A DNA stretch of 64,000 bases from assembly GCA_008501585.1 (NCBI GenBank), contig QQUN01000055.1, forward strand, positions 1 through 64,000, given 5' to 3'. Positions within the stretch are counted from its first letter, which is position 1. Each line of letters begins with the position of its first letter. Source of the DNA: Pseudomonadota bacterium (lineage in GTDB: Bacteria; Pseudomonadota; Gammaproteobacteria; Burkholderiales; Rhodocyclaceae). The notes beneath the pieces are model-generated. The model was not told the origin of the DNA. It saw only the letters and a program-made list of their open reading frames with translations, and searched no databases. Shown piece after piece: positions 35,142 to 44,751 of the stretch. The position numbers and the translations under genes are program-made.

Positions 35142-35288
35142 TCAGTGGCCCTGACCGTGGGCGCGCTCATCTTCCTGCACATGCTGCTTCACATAGCGCC
35201 CGATGAAGACCGCCATGCCGATGATGAACGCAATGGTAAAGACGCTCAGCAATCCGATATCAGTACTGAACAGTTCCTTTAAAGCCAT
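35142..35288 (-). CDS. DUF3149-like small membrane protein, 48 aa
   Basis: Manual translation, below ORF-track cutoff: MALKELFSTDIGLLSVFTIAFIIGMAVFIGRYVKQHVQEDERAHGQGH*. Confidence 0.8.
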   Translation of the reverse strand: MALKELFSTDIGLLSVFTIAFIIGMAVFIGRYVKQHVQEDERAHGQGH

Positions 35289-35300
35289 GATGCATCTCCT

Positions 35301-35816
35301 TCAGTTCACAGGGGGCTGCGCCACGAGGCGCACTTCTGTCTCTGAGGGGAGGTCAATGGTCCCGGTCAAACGCCATGCGCGGGACTCGTCTTCGAGCAAG
35401 ACTTGCCAACGCCCGTCCAGCGCGTCGGTGCTTGCCGTGTAGTTGCCGTTGTCACCCACCAGCGAGATGGCACGGTCCAGCTCTGTGCGGGTTGGGTGAA
35501 TCAGGCTCAGAAAAACGGTAGCCGGAGCAGCCATGCCGTCGCTGGAGAGATTCAGCGCCACACGGCCACCTTCGAAACGCAGCTGCGCCACCAGCCCGAG
35601 GCGCGCGGCTTCCTTGTCGCGAACAATCGACTGCTGCAGCGCCAGGCCCTGCTTGTAATAGTCGTCGGCGACCAGGCCGTCATCGGACTCGACCGCCAGC
35701 CAGAAGGTGATGAAACCGGCGATCACGGCGATCGCCGGCAGGGACAGCAGGAACCAGGGCCAGGACTGACGGAACCAGGGCAATGCGGGTTTGTTCAGGG
35801 ACATGCTCATACTCAA
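35301..35816 (-). CDS. ccoH: FixH/CcoH-family protein
   Basis: N-terminal TM, ESDDGLVADDYYKQGLALQQSIVRDKEAARLGL; follows ccoG. Confidence 0.9.
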   Translation of the reverse strand: MSMSMSLNKPALPWFRQSWPWFLLSLPAIAVIAGFITFWLAVESDDGLVADDYYKQGLALQQSIVRDKEAARLGLVAQLRFEGGRVALNLSSDGMAAPATVFLSLIHPTRTELDRAISLVGDNGNYTASTDALDGRWQVLLEDESRAWRLTGTIDLPSETEVRLVAQPPVN

Positions 35817-37261
35817 CGCGGCAAAAGGAAGGTGGACGCCTCTCGGACAGCGACGGAGGCATCGTCGTTCGCCTTGAGTTCAAAATGAATCACATTCGAC
35901 GAGCCGGGCTCGCCGGTGTCGACCGGCACCTGCACCTGCAGGGTCAATGCCTGCATGCTCGCCGGCGGCACGTCGACCTGGCCATCGAAATCGGCAAAAC
36001 GGATCCCCTCGAGGCCATCGACAGTCACCGAGAAGCGGCGCGGCGCCTCGGTCATGTTCATGATCTGCAACTGGTAGACGTTCTCGATGAAGCCCCCGGC
36101 CACCTCGCGCGACAGCGTCGTGCGGTCGCGGATGATATCCAGCCGCAGGGGCTCGCGCGTGGCCAGCCCCCACACGAAGGCCAGGCACACCGCGGCCAGG
36201 ATGCCTCCGTAGATCAGCGTGCGCGGGCGCATCACATGACCGAGGATCTCCTTGCGCCCCCAGTGCTTCTTGATCGCGTTCTCGGTGGAGTAGCGGATCA
36301 GGCCACGCGGATAGTTCATCTTGTCCATCACCTCGTCGCAGGCATCGATGCAGGCCGCGCAACCGATGCACTCGTACTGCAGGCCGTCGCGAATGTCGAT
36401 GCCGGTCGGGCAGACCTGGACGCAGATGCCGCAGTCGACACAATCGCCCTTACCGACCGACGCCGGCTCGACGCCCTTCTTGCGCGCGCCACGCGGCTCG
36501 CCCCGCTCCTCGTCGTAGGTGATGACCAGCGTATCCGGGTCGAACATGACCCCCTGGAAACGGGCATACGGGCACATGTACTTGCACACCTGCTCGCGCA
36601 TGATGCCGGCAAAGAAATAGGTGAAGGCCCCGTAGAACAGGATCCAGAAGATTTCCCAGCCACCGAAGGAGAACGGCACAAAGGAGGCCAGCAACTCCTT
36701 GAGCGGCGTGAAGTAGGCCACAAAGGTGAAGCCGGTCCATAGTGCGACAGCGCCCCAGACGGCGTGTTTGACGGCCTTGATGCCGAACTTGCGCCCGCTC
36801 ATTGGCGCCTTGTCGAGCTTCATGCGCTTGTTGCGGTCGCCCTCGATCTTCTCCTCGATCCACATGAAGATCTCGGTATAGACCGTTTGCGGACAGGCAT
36901 AGCCGCACCATAGCCGGCCGGCGATGGCGGTGAAGAAGAACAGCGCATATGCGGAGATGATCAGCAGGATGGCAAGGAAAAACACATCCTGCGGCCAGAA
37001 CACCCAGCCAAAGATATAGAACTTGCGCTCGACCAGATGAAACAGCACGGCCTGGCGTCCGTTCCAGGACATCCACGGCAGGCCGTAGTAAAGAATCTGC
37101 GTGACCCAGACCAGAATCCATCGCCAGTTCGTGAACACTCCGCTGATAGCGCGCACATAGATTTTCTTGCGCGATTCGTAGAGCGAACCTTCTTGACCTT
37201 CGAGCGCGGCCGATTTCTTGGAAGGCACGATTTTGATGGGTTGGGGGGCTGGGTTGGTCAT
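35813..37261 (-). CDS. ccoG: Cytochrome c oxidase accessory protein CcoG (FixG)
   Basis: 482 aa; polyferredoxin CVDCGICVQVCPTGIDIRDGLQYECIGCAACIDACD. Confidence 0.95.
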   Translation of the reverse strand: MTNPAPQPIKIVPSKKSAALEGQEGSLYESRKKIYVRAISGVFTNWRWILVWVTQILYYGLPWMSWNGRQAVLFHLVERKFYIFGWVFWPQDVFFLAILLIISAYALFFFTAIAGRLWCGYACPQTVYTEIFMWIEEKIEGDRNKRMKLDKAPMSGRKFGIKAVKHAVWGAVALWTGFTFVAYFTPLKELLASFVPFSFGGWEIFWILFYGAFTYFFAGIMREQVCKYMCPYARFQGVMFDPDTLVITYDEERGEPRGARKKGVEPASVGKGDCVDCGICVQVCPTGIDIRDGLQYECIGCAACIDACDEVMDKMNYPRGLIRYSTENAIKKHWGRKEILGHVMRPRTLIYGGILAAVCLAFVWGLATREPLRLDIIRDRTTLSREVAGGFIENVYQLQIMNMTEAPRRFSVTVDGLEGIRFADFDGQVDVPPASMQALTLQVQVPVDTGEPGSSNVIHFELKANDDASVAVREASTFLLPR

Positions 37262-37302
37262 GATCGCTATATCAATATGTTCTAATTTTGTTGCTGCAAA
37301 TA

Positions 37303-37322
37303 TCCCCGGGCGTACCCGGGGA
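37303..37322 (-). other. Stem-loop between ccoP and ccoG
   Basis: ccccggg-cgta-cccgggg; possible intra-operonic attenuator or processing hairpin. Confidence 0.5.
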
Positions 37323-37354
37323 CACCTGCGCTACCAACAGACAGACTGACAGGA

Positions 37355-38275
37355 TTACTTGGCACCCGCCTTGTTCGACAGCCCGTACACATAGGCGGCC
37401 AGAAGATGCGTCTTGTCGTTGCCGAGGAAGGCTTCGAACGCCGGCATGCGGTTGCTGCGACCCTTGGTGATGGTCTCGATGATGGTCGCCTTCGAGGAAC
37501 CGTACAACCAGGTTTCGTCGGTCAGGTTCGGCGCGCCGACAGCGTGCATCCCCTTGCCGTCCGCCCCGTGGCAGGCCGCGCAGTTCTGCTCGAACAGTTC
37601 CTTGCCACGGCCCGCGCGCAGCGAGTCGTTGGCCAGGCCGGAGAGCGAACGCACGTAGTTGGCGACATCTTCGGTGCCGTCACTGCCCAGCGCTGCGCCC
37701 ATCGGCGGCATCATGCCCTGGCGGCCGCCGAGGATCGTGGTCTTGATCACGTCGGGTTCGCCACCATACAGCCAGTCATTGTCGGCCAGGTTCGGGAAGC
37801 CCTTGGCACCACGGGCATCGGCGCCATGGCACTGCGCGCAGTAGGTCAGGAACAGGCGACGGCCCATGGCCTGTGCCTCCGGATCGGCTGCCACGGCAGC
37901 CAGGTCCATCTCGGCATACTTCTTGAAGATCGGCGCGTAGGTCGCGTCGGCCTTGGCCATTTCCCCTTCGTACTGCCCCTTGGACGACCAGCCCAGGAAG
38001 CCTTTCACATTACCGAAACCCGGGTAGGCCGCGACATAGAAGATCGCAAAGAACACGGTGATCCAGTACAGGTACTTCCACCACTGCGGCAGCGGGTTGT
38101 TGTACTCGGCCAGCGTCTCGTCCCACACGTGACCGTGCAGTTCGACCTTTTCGCCCTTTTGGGCGCCCTTTCCCTTGCCCATGTTGGACACGAGGATGAA
38201 GACACAGAACGCCAGGCTCAGGGCCACCAGGACCATGACGTACGCGTTCCAGAAGCCGCTCACAAAGTCAGCCAT
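37355..38275 (-). CDS. ccoP: cbb3-type cytochrome c oxidase subunit III
   Basis: N-terminal TM, haem motifs CAQCH and CAACH. Start at MADFVSGFW. Confidence 0.95.
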   Translation of the reverse strand: MADFVSGFWNAYVMVLVALSLAFCVFILVSNMGKGKGAQKGEKVELHGHVWDETLAEYNNPLPQWWKYLYWITVFFAIFYVAAYPGFGNVKGFLGWSSKGQYEGEMAKADATYAPIFKKYAEMDLAAVAADPEAQAMGRRLFLTYCAQCHGADARGAKGFPNLADNDWLYGGEPDVIKTTILGGRQGMMPPMGAALGSDGTEDVANYVRSLSGLANDSLRAGRGKELFEQNCAACHGADGKGMHAVGAPNLTDETWLYGSSKATIIETITKGRSNRMPAFEAFLGNDKTHLLAAYVYGLSNKAGAK

Positions 38276-38279
38276 TTTT

Positions 38280-38462
38280 TTATCCTTCCTTCCGTTGCTG
38301 GTCCGGATCCTTCCGGACCGGCAGATCGTCATCGGTGAAGGGCAGTTGCGCCGCTTCGTCAAACCCCTGCTTCGCCGACTTGCTGTACGCCCACAGGCAG
38401 ATGCCCAGGAAGCACACGAAGCCCAGCACCGTCAGGATCGACCGCATATCGTTGAGTTCCAC
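38280..38462 (-). CDS. ccoQ: cbb3-type cytochrome oxidase subunit IV
   Basis: 60 aa, single TM, between ccoO and ccoP. Confidence 0.9.
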   Translation of the reverse strand: MELNDMRSILTVLGFVCFLGICLWAYSKSAKQGFDEAAQLPFTDDDLPVRKDPDQQRKEG

Positions 38463-38479
38463 GACGCTACCTCACCCTC

Positions 38480-39103
38480 TCACTGCACGTTCTGAAGCGC
38501 GAGACCCATACCCTGCAGGTAGGCGATCACGGCATCCATCTCGGTCTTGCCCTCGAGGGCCGCCTTGGCGCCGGCGATCTCCTCGTCCGAGTACTTGTGC
38601 AGGCCAACCATGTTCAGCGAGCGCATCTTGTCTTCGATGTCGCTGGCATTGACCGGGCGCTCGAGCCAGGGGAAAGCCGGCATGTTCGACTCGGGCACCA
38701 CGTCACGCGGATTGATCAGGTGAACACGGTGCCACTCGTCGGAGTAGCGGCCGCCCACGCGGGCCAGGTCCGGCCCGGTGCGCTTGGAGCCCCACTGGAA
38801 GGGGTGGTCATAGACGAACTCGCCAGCGACCGAATAGTGGCCATAGCGCTCGGTTTCCGCACGGAAGGGGCGGATCATCTGCGAGTGGCAGTTGTAGCAG
38901 CCTTCACGCACATAGACGTCGCGACCGACCAGACGGAGCGGATCGTAGGGCTTGACCATTTCGTTGGCCGGCGTGGTCGTCGACTTCTGGAAGAACAGCG
39001 GAACGATCTCGACCAGACCGCCAACGCTCACCACCAGCAACGTGAGGACGATCATCCAGCCGACGCTACGCTCGATGAAATCATGCTTCGATTGTTGAGC
39101 CAT
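38480..39103 (-). CDS. ccoO: cbb3-type cytochrome c oxidase subunit II
   Basis: 207 aa; haem motif [23 protein letters not shown]. Confidence 0.96.
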   Translation of the reverse strand: MAQQSKHDFIERSVGWMIVLTLLVVSVGGLVEIVPLFFQKSTTTPANEMVKPYDPLRLVGRDVYVREGCYNCHSQMIRPFRAETERYGHYSVAGEFVYDHPFQWGSKRTGPDLARVGGRYSDEWHRVHLINPRDVVPESNMPAFPWLERPVNASDIEDKMRSLNMVGLHKYSDEEIAGAKAALEGKTEMDAVIAYLQGMGLALQNVQ

Positions 39104-39118
39104 TTTCGTCTCTCCGGA

Positions 39119-40552
39119 TTAGGCGTGTGCGGCCTGCGGCGCGACCACCGGTGCGCTGTAGGCTTTCTGACCAGCGATCGTCTTCACCATGTTGTAGAAC
39201 ATGAGGAACATGCCGCCGAGGAAGAGCACGCCGCCGAGCAGACGGATGGACCAGAACGGGTAGCTGGCCTTGACCGACTCGACGAAGGAGTAGGTCAGCG
39301 TGCCGTCCGGGTTGGTTGCACGCCACATCAGGCCCTGCATCACACCGGCAATCCACATCGAGGCGATGTACAGCACCACGCCGATGGTCGCGATCCAGAA
39401 GTGGGTCGTGATCAGCTTGGTGGAGTACATCTCGGTCTTGCCGTACATGCGCGGCAGCAGGTAGTAGATGGCGCCGATCGACACCATGGCCACCCAGCCC
39501 AGCGCGCCGGAGTGCACATGGCCGACGGTCCAGTCGGTGTAGTGCGACAGCGCATTGACGGTCTTGACCGACATCATCGGGCCTTCGAAGGTCGACATGC
39601 CGTAGAAGGACAGCGAGGTGATCAGGAACTTCAGGATCGGATCGGTGCGCAGCTTATGCCAGGCGCCCGACAGGGTCATGATGCCGTTGATCATGCCGCC
39701 CCACGACGGTGCCAGCAGGATCAGCGAGAAGATCATGCCCACCGACTGGGTCCAGTCCGGCAGCGCGGTGTAGTGCAGGTGGTGCGGACCCGCCCACATG
39801 TAGGTGAAGATCAGGGCCCAGAAGTGGACCACCGACAGACGATACGAATACACCGGGCGATCGGCCTGCTTCGGCACGAAGTAGTACATCATGCCCAGGA
39901 AGCCGGCGGTCAGGAAGAAGCCCACCGCGTTGTGGCCGTACCACCACTGGATCATCGCGTCCTGCACGCCGGCGTAGGCCGAGTAGGACTTGGTCAGGCT
40001 GACCGGAATCGCAGCGCTGTTGACGATGTGCAGCAGGGCCACGGCGAGGATGAAGGCGCCGTAGAACCAGTTGGCCACATAGATGTGCGAGGTCTTGCGC
40101 TTGGCGATGGTGCCGAAGAAGACAATCGCGTACGAAACCCACACCACGGCAATCAGGATGTCGATCGGCCACTCGAGCTCGGCGTACTCCTTGCTGGTGG
40201 TGATGCCCAGCGGCAAGGTGATGGCCGCGAGCACGATGATCAACTGCCAGCCCCAGAACGTGAACGACGCCAGCTTGGGCGCGAACAAGGGCACATGGTT
40301 CGTGCGCTGCACCACATAGTAGGACGTCGCGAACAACGCACAGCCACCAAAGGCAAAGATCACGGCGTTGGTATGGAGCGGGCGCAGCCGACCAAAGTGG
40401 AACCACTCGGCGAAGTTCAGTTCGGGCCATACGAGCTGTGCTGCGACGATCACGCCGACCAGCATGCCCACAATCCCCCACACCACCGTCATGATGGCGA
40501 ACTGGCGCACGACTTTATAGTTGTAAGTCGCTTGCGATTGCATGTGAGTCAC
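39119..40552 (-). CDS. ccoN: cbb3-type cytochrome c oxidase subunit I
   Basis: 477 aa; [69 protein letters not shown]. Confidence 0.97.
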   Translation of the reverse strand: MTHMQSQATYNYKVVRQFAIMTVVWGIVGMLVGVIVAAQLVWPELNFAEWFHFGRLRPLHTNAVIFAFGGCALFATSYYVVQRTNHVPLFAPKLASFTFWGWQLIIVLAAITLPLGITTSKEYAELEWPIDILIAVVWVSYAIVFFGTIAKRKTSHIYVANWFYGAFILAVALLHIVNSAAIPVSLTKSYSAYAGVQDAMIQWWYGHNAVGFFLTAGFLGMMYYFVPKQADRPVYSYRLSVVHFWALIFTYMWAGPHHLHYTALPDWTQSVGMIFSLILLAPSWGGMINGIMTLSGAWHKLRTDPILKFLITSLSFYGMSTFEGPMMSVKTVNALSHYTDWTVGHVHSGALGWVAMVSIGAIYYLLPRMYGKTEMYSTKLITTHFWIATIGVVLYIASMWIAGVMQGLMWRATNPDGTLTYSFVESVKASYPFWSIRLLGGVLFLGGMFLMFYNMVKTIAGQKAYSAPVVAPQAAHA

Positions 40553-40643
40553 CTCTTAGAATTAAAACCTGGAACCCCCCTGCACCGCGGCATAACGCCG
40601 CGATGCTCCGGACGAAGGATACGCTCGCACCCGGAGGGGCTTT

Positions 40644-40657
40644 TGACACAGATCAAT
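40644..40657 (-). promoter_or_regulatory. FNR box of ccoN promoter
   Basis: TTGACACAGATCAA; minus-strand TAATCC near 40622-40617 at class II spacing. Confidence 0.8.
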
Positions 40658-40723
40658 ATTGTATTGCACCGCAAGATGCGCGCAAAGCCTTGACGTTACG
40701 CGGGTTAAGGGTATAGAGAACGC

Positions 40724-40752
40724 AAAAAAAAGGGTGCGTTTGCACGCACCCC
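40724..40752 (-). terminator. Intrinsic terminator (minus strand) between ccoS and ccoN
   Basis: Minus strand GGGTGCGT-GCAA-ACGCACCC followed by TTTTTTTT. Confidence 0.88.
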
Positions 40753-40829
40753 CAACCCCAACAGAGAGACTTGAAACCGTTCGATTGGCCGGCCTGCGCC
40801 GCTTTGGCCCAGCCCTTGCCAATACCCAT
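40724..40829 (-). ncRNA. Candidate FNR-activated small RNA, about 105 nt
   Basis: FNR box 40863-40876, -10 CATACT at 40841-40836, predicted TSS near 40829, terminator at 40724-40752; no convincing complete ORF inside. Confidence 0.5.
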
Positions 40830-40862
40830 GTGCGTAGTATGACTTTTCAAAAATAATGGGCG

Positions 40863-40876
40863 TTGACATGGATCAA
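40863..40876 (-). promoter_or_regulatory. Second FNR box, downstream of ccoS
   Basis: TTGACATGGATCAA. Confidence 0.78.
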
Positions 40877-40905
40877 TTTAGAAAAATTGATGCACGGCAC
40901 ATCGT

Positions 40906-41121
40906 TTACCGAGGGGGTGGGGGCGCCGACGCGTCATTGGCGTCGGCATGCGATTCACTGTCCGGGCGGCCCGCCGGCGGGCGGTCGTCGTCCATCATCA
41001 TGCGGTAAGCCGGCCCTTCCAGGTCGTCGAACTGCCCCGAACGAACGGACCACCAGAACAACAGGCCGATCACGAACACCAGCACGACAGACAGCGGGAT
41101 CAGCAGGTACAGGCTATCCAT
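40906..41121 (-). CDS. ccoS: cbb3 oxidase assembly protein CcoS
   Basis: MDSLYLLIPLSVVLVFVIGLLFWWSVRSGQFDDLEGPAYRMMMDDD. Confidence 0.93.
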   Translation of the reverse strand: MDSLYLLIPLSVVLVFVIGLLFWWSVRSGQFDDLEGPAYRMMMDDDRPPAGRPDSESHADANDASAPPPPR

Positions 41122-41123
41122 GA

Positions 41124-43589
41124 TTACTCACGCAAGGCTTTGACGCGCTGCAGGCGCAAGGCGTTGAGCACGACAAAAAGGGAACTGGCCGACATGCCGA
41201 TGCCCGCCATCCAGGGGGTCACCCACCCGGTCACGGCCAGCGGAATAGCCAGGAAATTGTAGCCGAACGACCAGAACAGGTTTTGCCGGATGATCTTCAG
41301 CGTCCGCCGGGCCAGCGCGATGCCATCGGTCAGCGCCAGCATCTGGCCACCCAGCAGGACGATATCGGCATGCGTGCGCGCCAGTTCGGTGCCCTCGCCC
41401 ATGGCGATCGACACATGCGCCTTGGCCAGCACCGGCGCATCGTTCACGCCGTCGCCCACCATCGCCACCACATGGCCCTTGGCCTGCAACGCCTCGATGG
41501 CGGCGTGCTTGTCCTGCGGCGACAGCCCGCCACGGGCGTCGGCCACGCCGAGCGATTCGGCAAAGGCCTGCACCGTCGACGGTGCATCGCCACTCAGGAT
41601 GCCCACGCCCAGGCCGTGACCGGTCAGCCAGTGCAGCGCCTCGGCGGCTTGCGGCCGGGTCACATCCTCCAGCAGCAGCGCGGCCTGCCAGCCATGGGCC
41701 GAGCCCAGGAAGACCCGCGTCTGAATGCCGCCCCCGGCAGCACGCAGGCTGTCCGGCGCGGGCGTGCCCACCAGTTCTTCGACGAAGTCCTCGCGCCCGA
41801 TGCGGTAGCGCACGCCATCGACCAGGCCCTCGACGCCGCGCCCGGTTTCGGCCATCACCGCCATGGCCTGCTTGCGCGCGCCTTTCGCGGCGGCCCGCAC
41901 ACCCGAGGCAATCGCGTGTTCGGAGCCCTGCTCCAGCGCCGCCGCCGTAGCCAGCGCCATCGCCCGATCGACCCCGTCGGCCGTGACGATGCGCGACAGG
42001 TGCACCGCGCCTTCGGTGAGCGTGCCGGTCTTGTCGAACATGACCGTATCGGCCTTGGCCAGCGCCTCGATGGCATGCCCGCGGGTCACCAGCACCCCGA
42101 TCCGCGCCATCGCATCCGACGACACGGTCAGCGCGGCCGGCGTGGCCAGCGACAGCGCGCAGGGGCAACTGACCACCAGCACCGAGACGAAGATCCACAA
42201 CGCGCGGTCCGGATCGACCAGATACCAGCCGATGCCCGCCGACACCGCCAGCACGATCAGGCCGGCAATGAACCAGGCCGCAATCCGGTCGGCCTGGCGC
42301 ACCAGGCGCGGCTTCTCTGTCGCTGCCCGCTCCATCAGCCGCAGGATGGCCGCCAGACGGGTCGCATCGCCAACCTGCTGGATCTCGAGCACCACCGGGC
42401 TGCCGACATTCAGGCTGCCGCCGGTCACCGCATCGCCCACGGACTTGGGCACCGGCCGGCTCTCGCCGGTGAGCAAGGACTCATCCGCCGCGCTGGCGCC
42501 ATCGACCACCACGCCATCGGCGGGAATCGCCTCGCCCGGTTTGACCCGCACCCGGTCACCGGGCACCAGCGTGGATACCGGCACCCGCTCGTCCGACCCA
42601 TCGGCCAGCACCCGCTCGGCAAAGGCCGGCAGGACCTTGCCCAGCGCCTCGACCCCCCGCACGGCCTTCTGCCGCGCCAGCATTTCGAGGTAGCGCCCGC
42701 ACAGCAGGAAGAACACGAACATCGCCACCGAATCGAAGTACACCTCACCCGAGGCGACGACCGTGGCATAGCAGCTGGCAGCAAATGCGCTGCCCACCCC
42801 CAGCGCCACCGGCACATCCATGCCCAGGCGGCGCAGGCGGATGTCCCGCCAGGCGCGCTGGAAGAAGGGCGCGGCCGAATACAGCACCACCGGCACGGTC
42901 AGCACCAGGCTGGCCCAGCGCAACAGCTGGTCGATGTCGGCCGTCATCTCGCCATCACCAGCCACATAGGCAGGGATGGCATACATCATCACCTGCATCA
43001 TCCCGAAGCCGGCCACGAACAGCCGCCACAGCGCACTGCGGCGCTCGCGGCGGGCGATCTGCTCGGAGCGCGCCTCGTCGTACGGGTAGGCGCGATAGCC
43101 GATCGCCTGAATGGCACCAAGGATGCCCGAGAGCTTGACCCGCTCGGCATCCCAGCGCACCCGGGCGCGGCGCGTGGCGTAGTTGATCTCGATCGCCTCG
43201 ACACCGGGCAGGCGTGCCACATGCTGTTCGTTGAGCCACACGCAGGCGGCACAAGTGATGCCCTCGAGCAGCAGCGAGGCCTCGCGGCTGTGCTCCCCGA
43301 GCGGGCGCACGAAGGATTTCTGGAAATCGGGGTGGTCGAACAGGCCGAGCTCGCCGAGCGCTTCGGGCAGCGCTTCCTTGCGCGACTCGGGCAAGGCGTC
43401 ACGGTGACGGTAGTAGTCCGCCAGCCCGTTATCGACAATCGCCTGCGCCACGGCCTGGCAACCGGCGCAACACATGCGGCGGCTGACGCCGTCGACCACC
43501 ACGTCGTAGCGCACCGTTTCGGTCGCGGGCAGCCCGCAGTGGTAGCACTCGGGGCTGTCGGCTTCGGCAGCCTGGGCTTGATCAGACAA
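41124..43589 (-). CDS. ccoI: Copper P-type ATPase for cbb3 assembly (CcoI/FixI)
   Basis: N-terminal CYHCGLPA...[50 protein letters not shown]. Probable TTG start at 43589; ORF open to 43682. Confidence 0.93.
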   Translation of the reverse strand: MSDQAQAAEADSPECYHCGLPATETVRYDVVVDGVSRRMCCAGCQAVAQAIVDNGLADYYRHRDALPESRKEALPEALGELGLFDHPDFQKSFVRPLGEHSREASLLLEGITCAACVWLNEQHVARLPGVEAIEINYATRRARVRWDAERVKLSGILGAIQAIGYRAYPYDEARSEQIARRERRSALWRLFVAGFGMMQVMMYAIPAYVAGDGEMTADIDQLLRWASLVLTVPVVLYSAAPFFQRAWRDIRLRRLGMDVPVALGVGSAFAASCYATVVASGEVYFDSVAMFVFFLLCGRYLEMLARQKAVRGVEALGKVLPAFAERVLADGSDERVPVSTLVPGDRVRVKPGEAIPADGVVVDGASAADESLLTGESRPVPKSVGDAVTGGSLNVGSPVVLEIQQVGDATRLAAILRLMERAATEKPRLVRQADRIAAWFIAGLIVLAVSAGIGWYLVDPDRALWIFVSVLVVSCPCALSLATPAALTVSSDAMARIGVLVTRGHAIEALAKADTVMFDKTGTLTEGAVHLSRIVTADGVDRAMALATAAALEQGSEHAIASGVRAAAKGARKQAMAVMAETGRGVEGLVDGVRYRIGREDFVEELVGTPAPDSLRAAGGGIQTRVFLGSAHGWQAALLLEDVTRPQAAEALHWLTGHGLGVGILSGDAPSTVQAFAESLGVADARGGLSPQDKHAAIEALQAKGHVVAMVGDGVNDAPVLAKAHVSIAMGEGTELARTHADIVLLGGQMLALTDGIALARRTLKIIRQNLFWSFGYNFLAIPLAVTGWVTPWMAGIGMSASSLFVVLNALRLQRVKALRE

Positions 43590-43684
43590 GATGAACCTCG
43601 GATTCAAACGGGCGCACGCTGCGCCGCACCAACGGACGCCTTGTATCACACTTGCCCCGCTCCCCCCAAACCGGCCGGGCATAA

Positions 43685-43712
43685 AAAACGCGACCCCGGG
43701 GCCGCGCTTTTT
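43685..43712 (-). terminator. Intrinsic terminator after SDR gene
   Basis: Minus strand CGCGGCCCCGGGGTCGCG followed by TTTTTT. Confidence 0.75.
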
Positions 43713-43730
43713 CCGTGCTACGCCAACGGC

Positions 43731-44498
43731 TTACTTCGGCGCCATGCGGATCGCACCATCCAGGCGGATCACCTCGCCATTGAGATAGCTGTTTTCGGCA
43801 ATATGACGCACCAGGGCGGCATACTCGGCGGGTTTTCCCATGCGCGAGGGGAAGGGCACCATCTTGCCCAGCGCATCCTGCACCTCTTGCGGCATGCCCA
43901 TCAGCATCGGGGTTTCCATGATGCCCGGGGCGATGGTCATCACACGAATGCCCGAGCGCGCCAGCTCGCGCGCCACCGGCAGGGTCAGCGCCACCACGCC
44001 GCCTTTCGAGGCGGCATAGGCAGCCTGGCCGATCTGGCCGTCGTAGGCCGCCACCGAGGCGGTGCTGACGATCACGCCGCGCTCGCCCATGGCGTTCGGC
44101 GTGTTCTGGCTCATCGCTTCGGCCGCCAGGCGGATCATGTTGAAGGTGCCGACCAGGTTGATGTTGATGACCTTGGCAAACGACGCGAGCCGATGCGCGC
44201 CTTCACGGCCGACCACCTTCTCGGCCGGCGCCACGCCAGCGCAGTTAACCAGGCCGGTCACCGGGCCGAAGGCCTCGGCCGCCGCGGCAAAGGCCGCGCG
44301 GGCACTGTTTTCGTTGGTCACGTCGGTCTGCACGAAGCGCGCCGCAGTGCCCAGCTCGGCCGCACGGGCGGCACCGGCCTCGGCATTCACATCGGCCAGC
44401 ACCACGCGACCGCCAGCCTCGACCACCATCTGCGCGGTCGCCGCCCCCAGGCCGGAACCGCCACCGGTCACCACAAATACGCTGCCTTTCAAATCCAT
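43731..44498 (-). CDS. SDR-family dehydrogenase (3-hydroxyacyl-CoA dehydrogenase type 2-like)
   Basis: 255 aa; [47 protein letters not shown] active site. Confidence 0.9.
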   Translation of the reverse strand: MDLKGSVFVVTGGGSGLGAATAQMVVEAGGRVVLADVNAEAGAARAAELGTAARFVQTDVTNENSARAAFAAAAEAFGPVTGLVNCAGVAPAEKVVGREGAHRLASFAKVININLVGTFNMIRLAAEAMSQNTPNAMGERGVIVSTASVAAYDGQIGQAAYAASKGGVVALTLPVARELARSGIRVMTIAPGIMETPMLMGMPQEVQDALGKMVPFPSRMGKPAEYAALVRHIAENSYLNGEVIRLDGAIRMAPK

Positions 44499-44536
44499 GG
44501 TCCTGCCCTCCTCAAGTCAATCCATGACAATAGGCG

Positions 44537-44555
44537 ACGTTGACGTCAACGTCAA
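44537..44555. promoter_or_regulatory. Palindromic operator-like site upstream of SDR gene
   Basis: acgTTGACGTCAACGTCAA; contains perfect 16-bp palindrome ACGTTGACGTCAACGT (44537-44552). Confidence 0.55.
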
Positions 44556-44751
44556 CACACCCCGCCCGCCGTCGGATCGCAGGCCGCGCCAGCAGCATCG
44601 CATGCGTGCTTGCCGCTGTCGTGTCGGCCGACCGCCTTTTGTCGGATCGGGCACCGCATCGCCCCCATGTGTCGTGGTCACACCACCGTCGACCACTGCC
44701 GCTAGAATGAGAGGCTGTCATCGACCGTCGTCCATAAGAACAGGAAGCCAC

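Noticed and set aside
37262-37300. Possible FNR box upstream of ccoG (attgatatagcgatca)
   Set aside because: Half-sites do not have correct N4 spacing; match to consensus is poor.
40653-40850. 65-aa minus-strand ORF (MKSHTTHMGIGKGWAKAAQ...) over the candidate sRNA
   Set aside because: Reads straight through the intrinsic terminator and past the ccoN promoter; no RBS. A leaderless peptide cannot be fully excluded.
40863-41123. 86-aa plus-strand ORF starting in the second FNR box
   Set aside because: Antisense to ccoS, low-complexity composition, no homology recognised.
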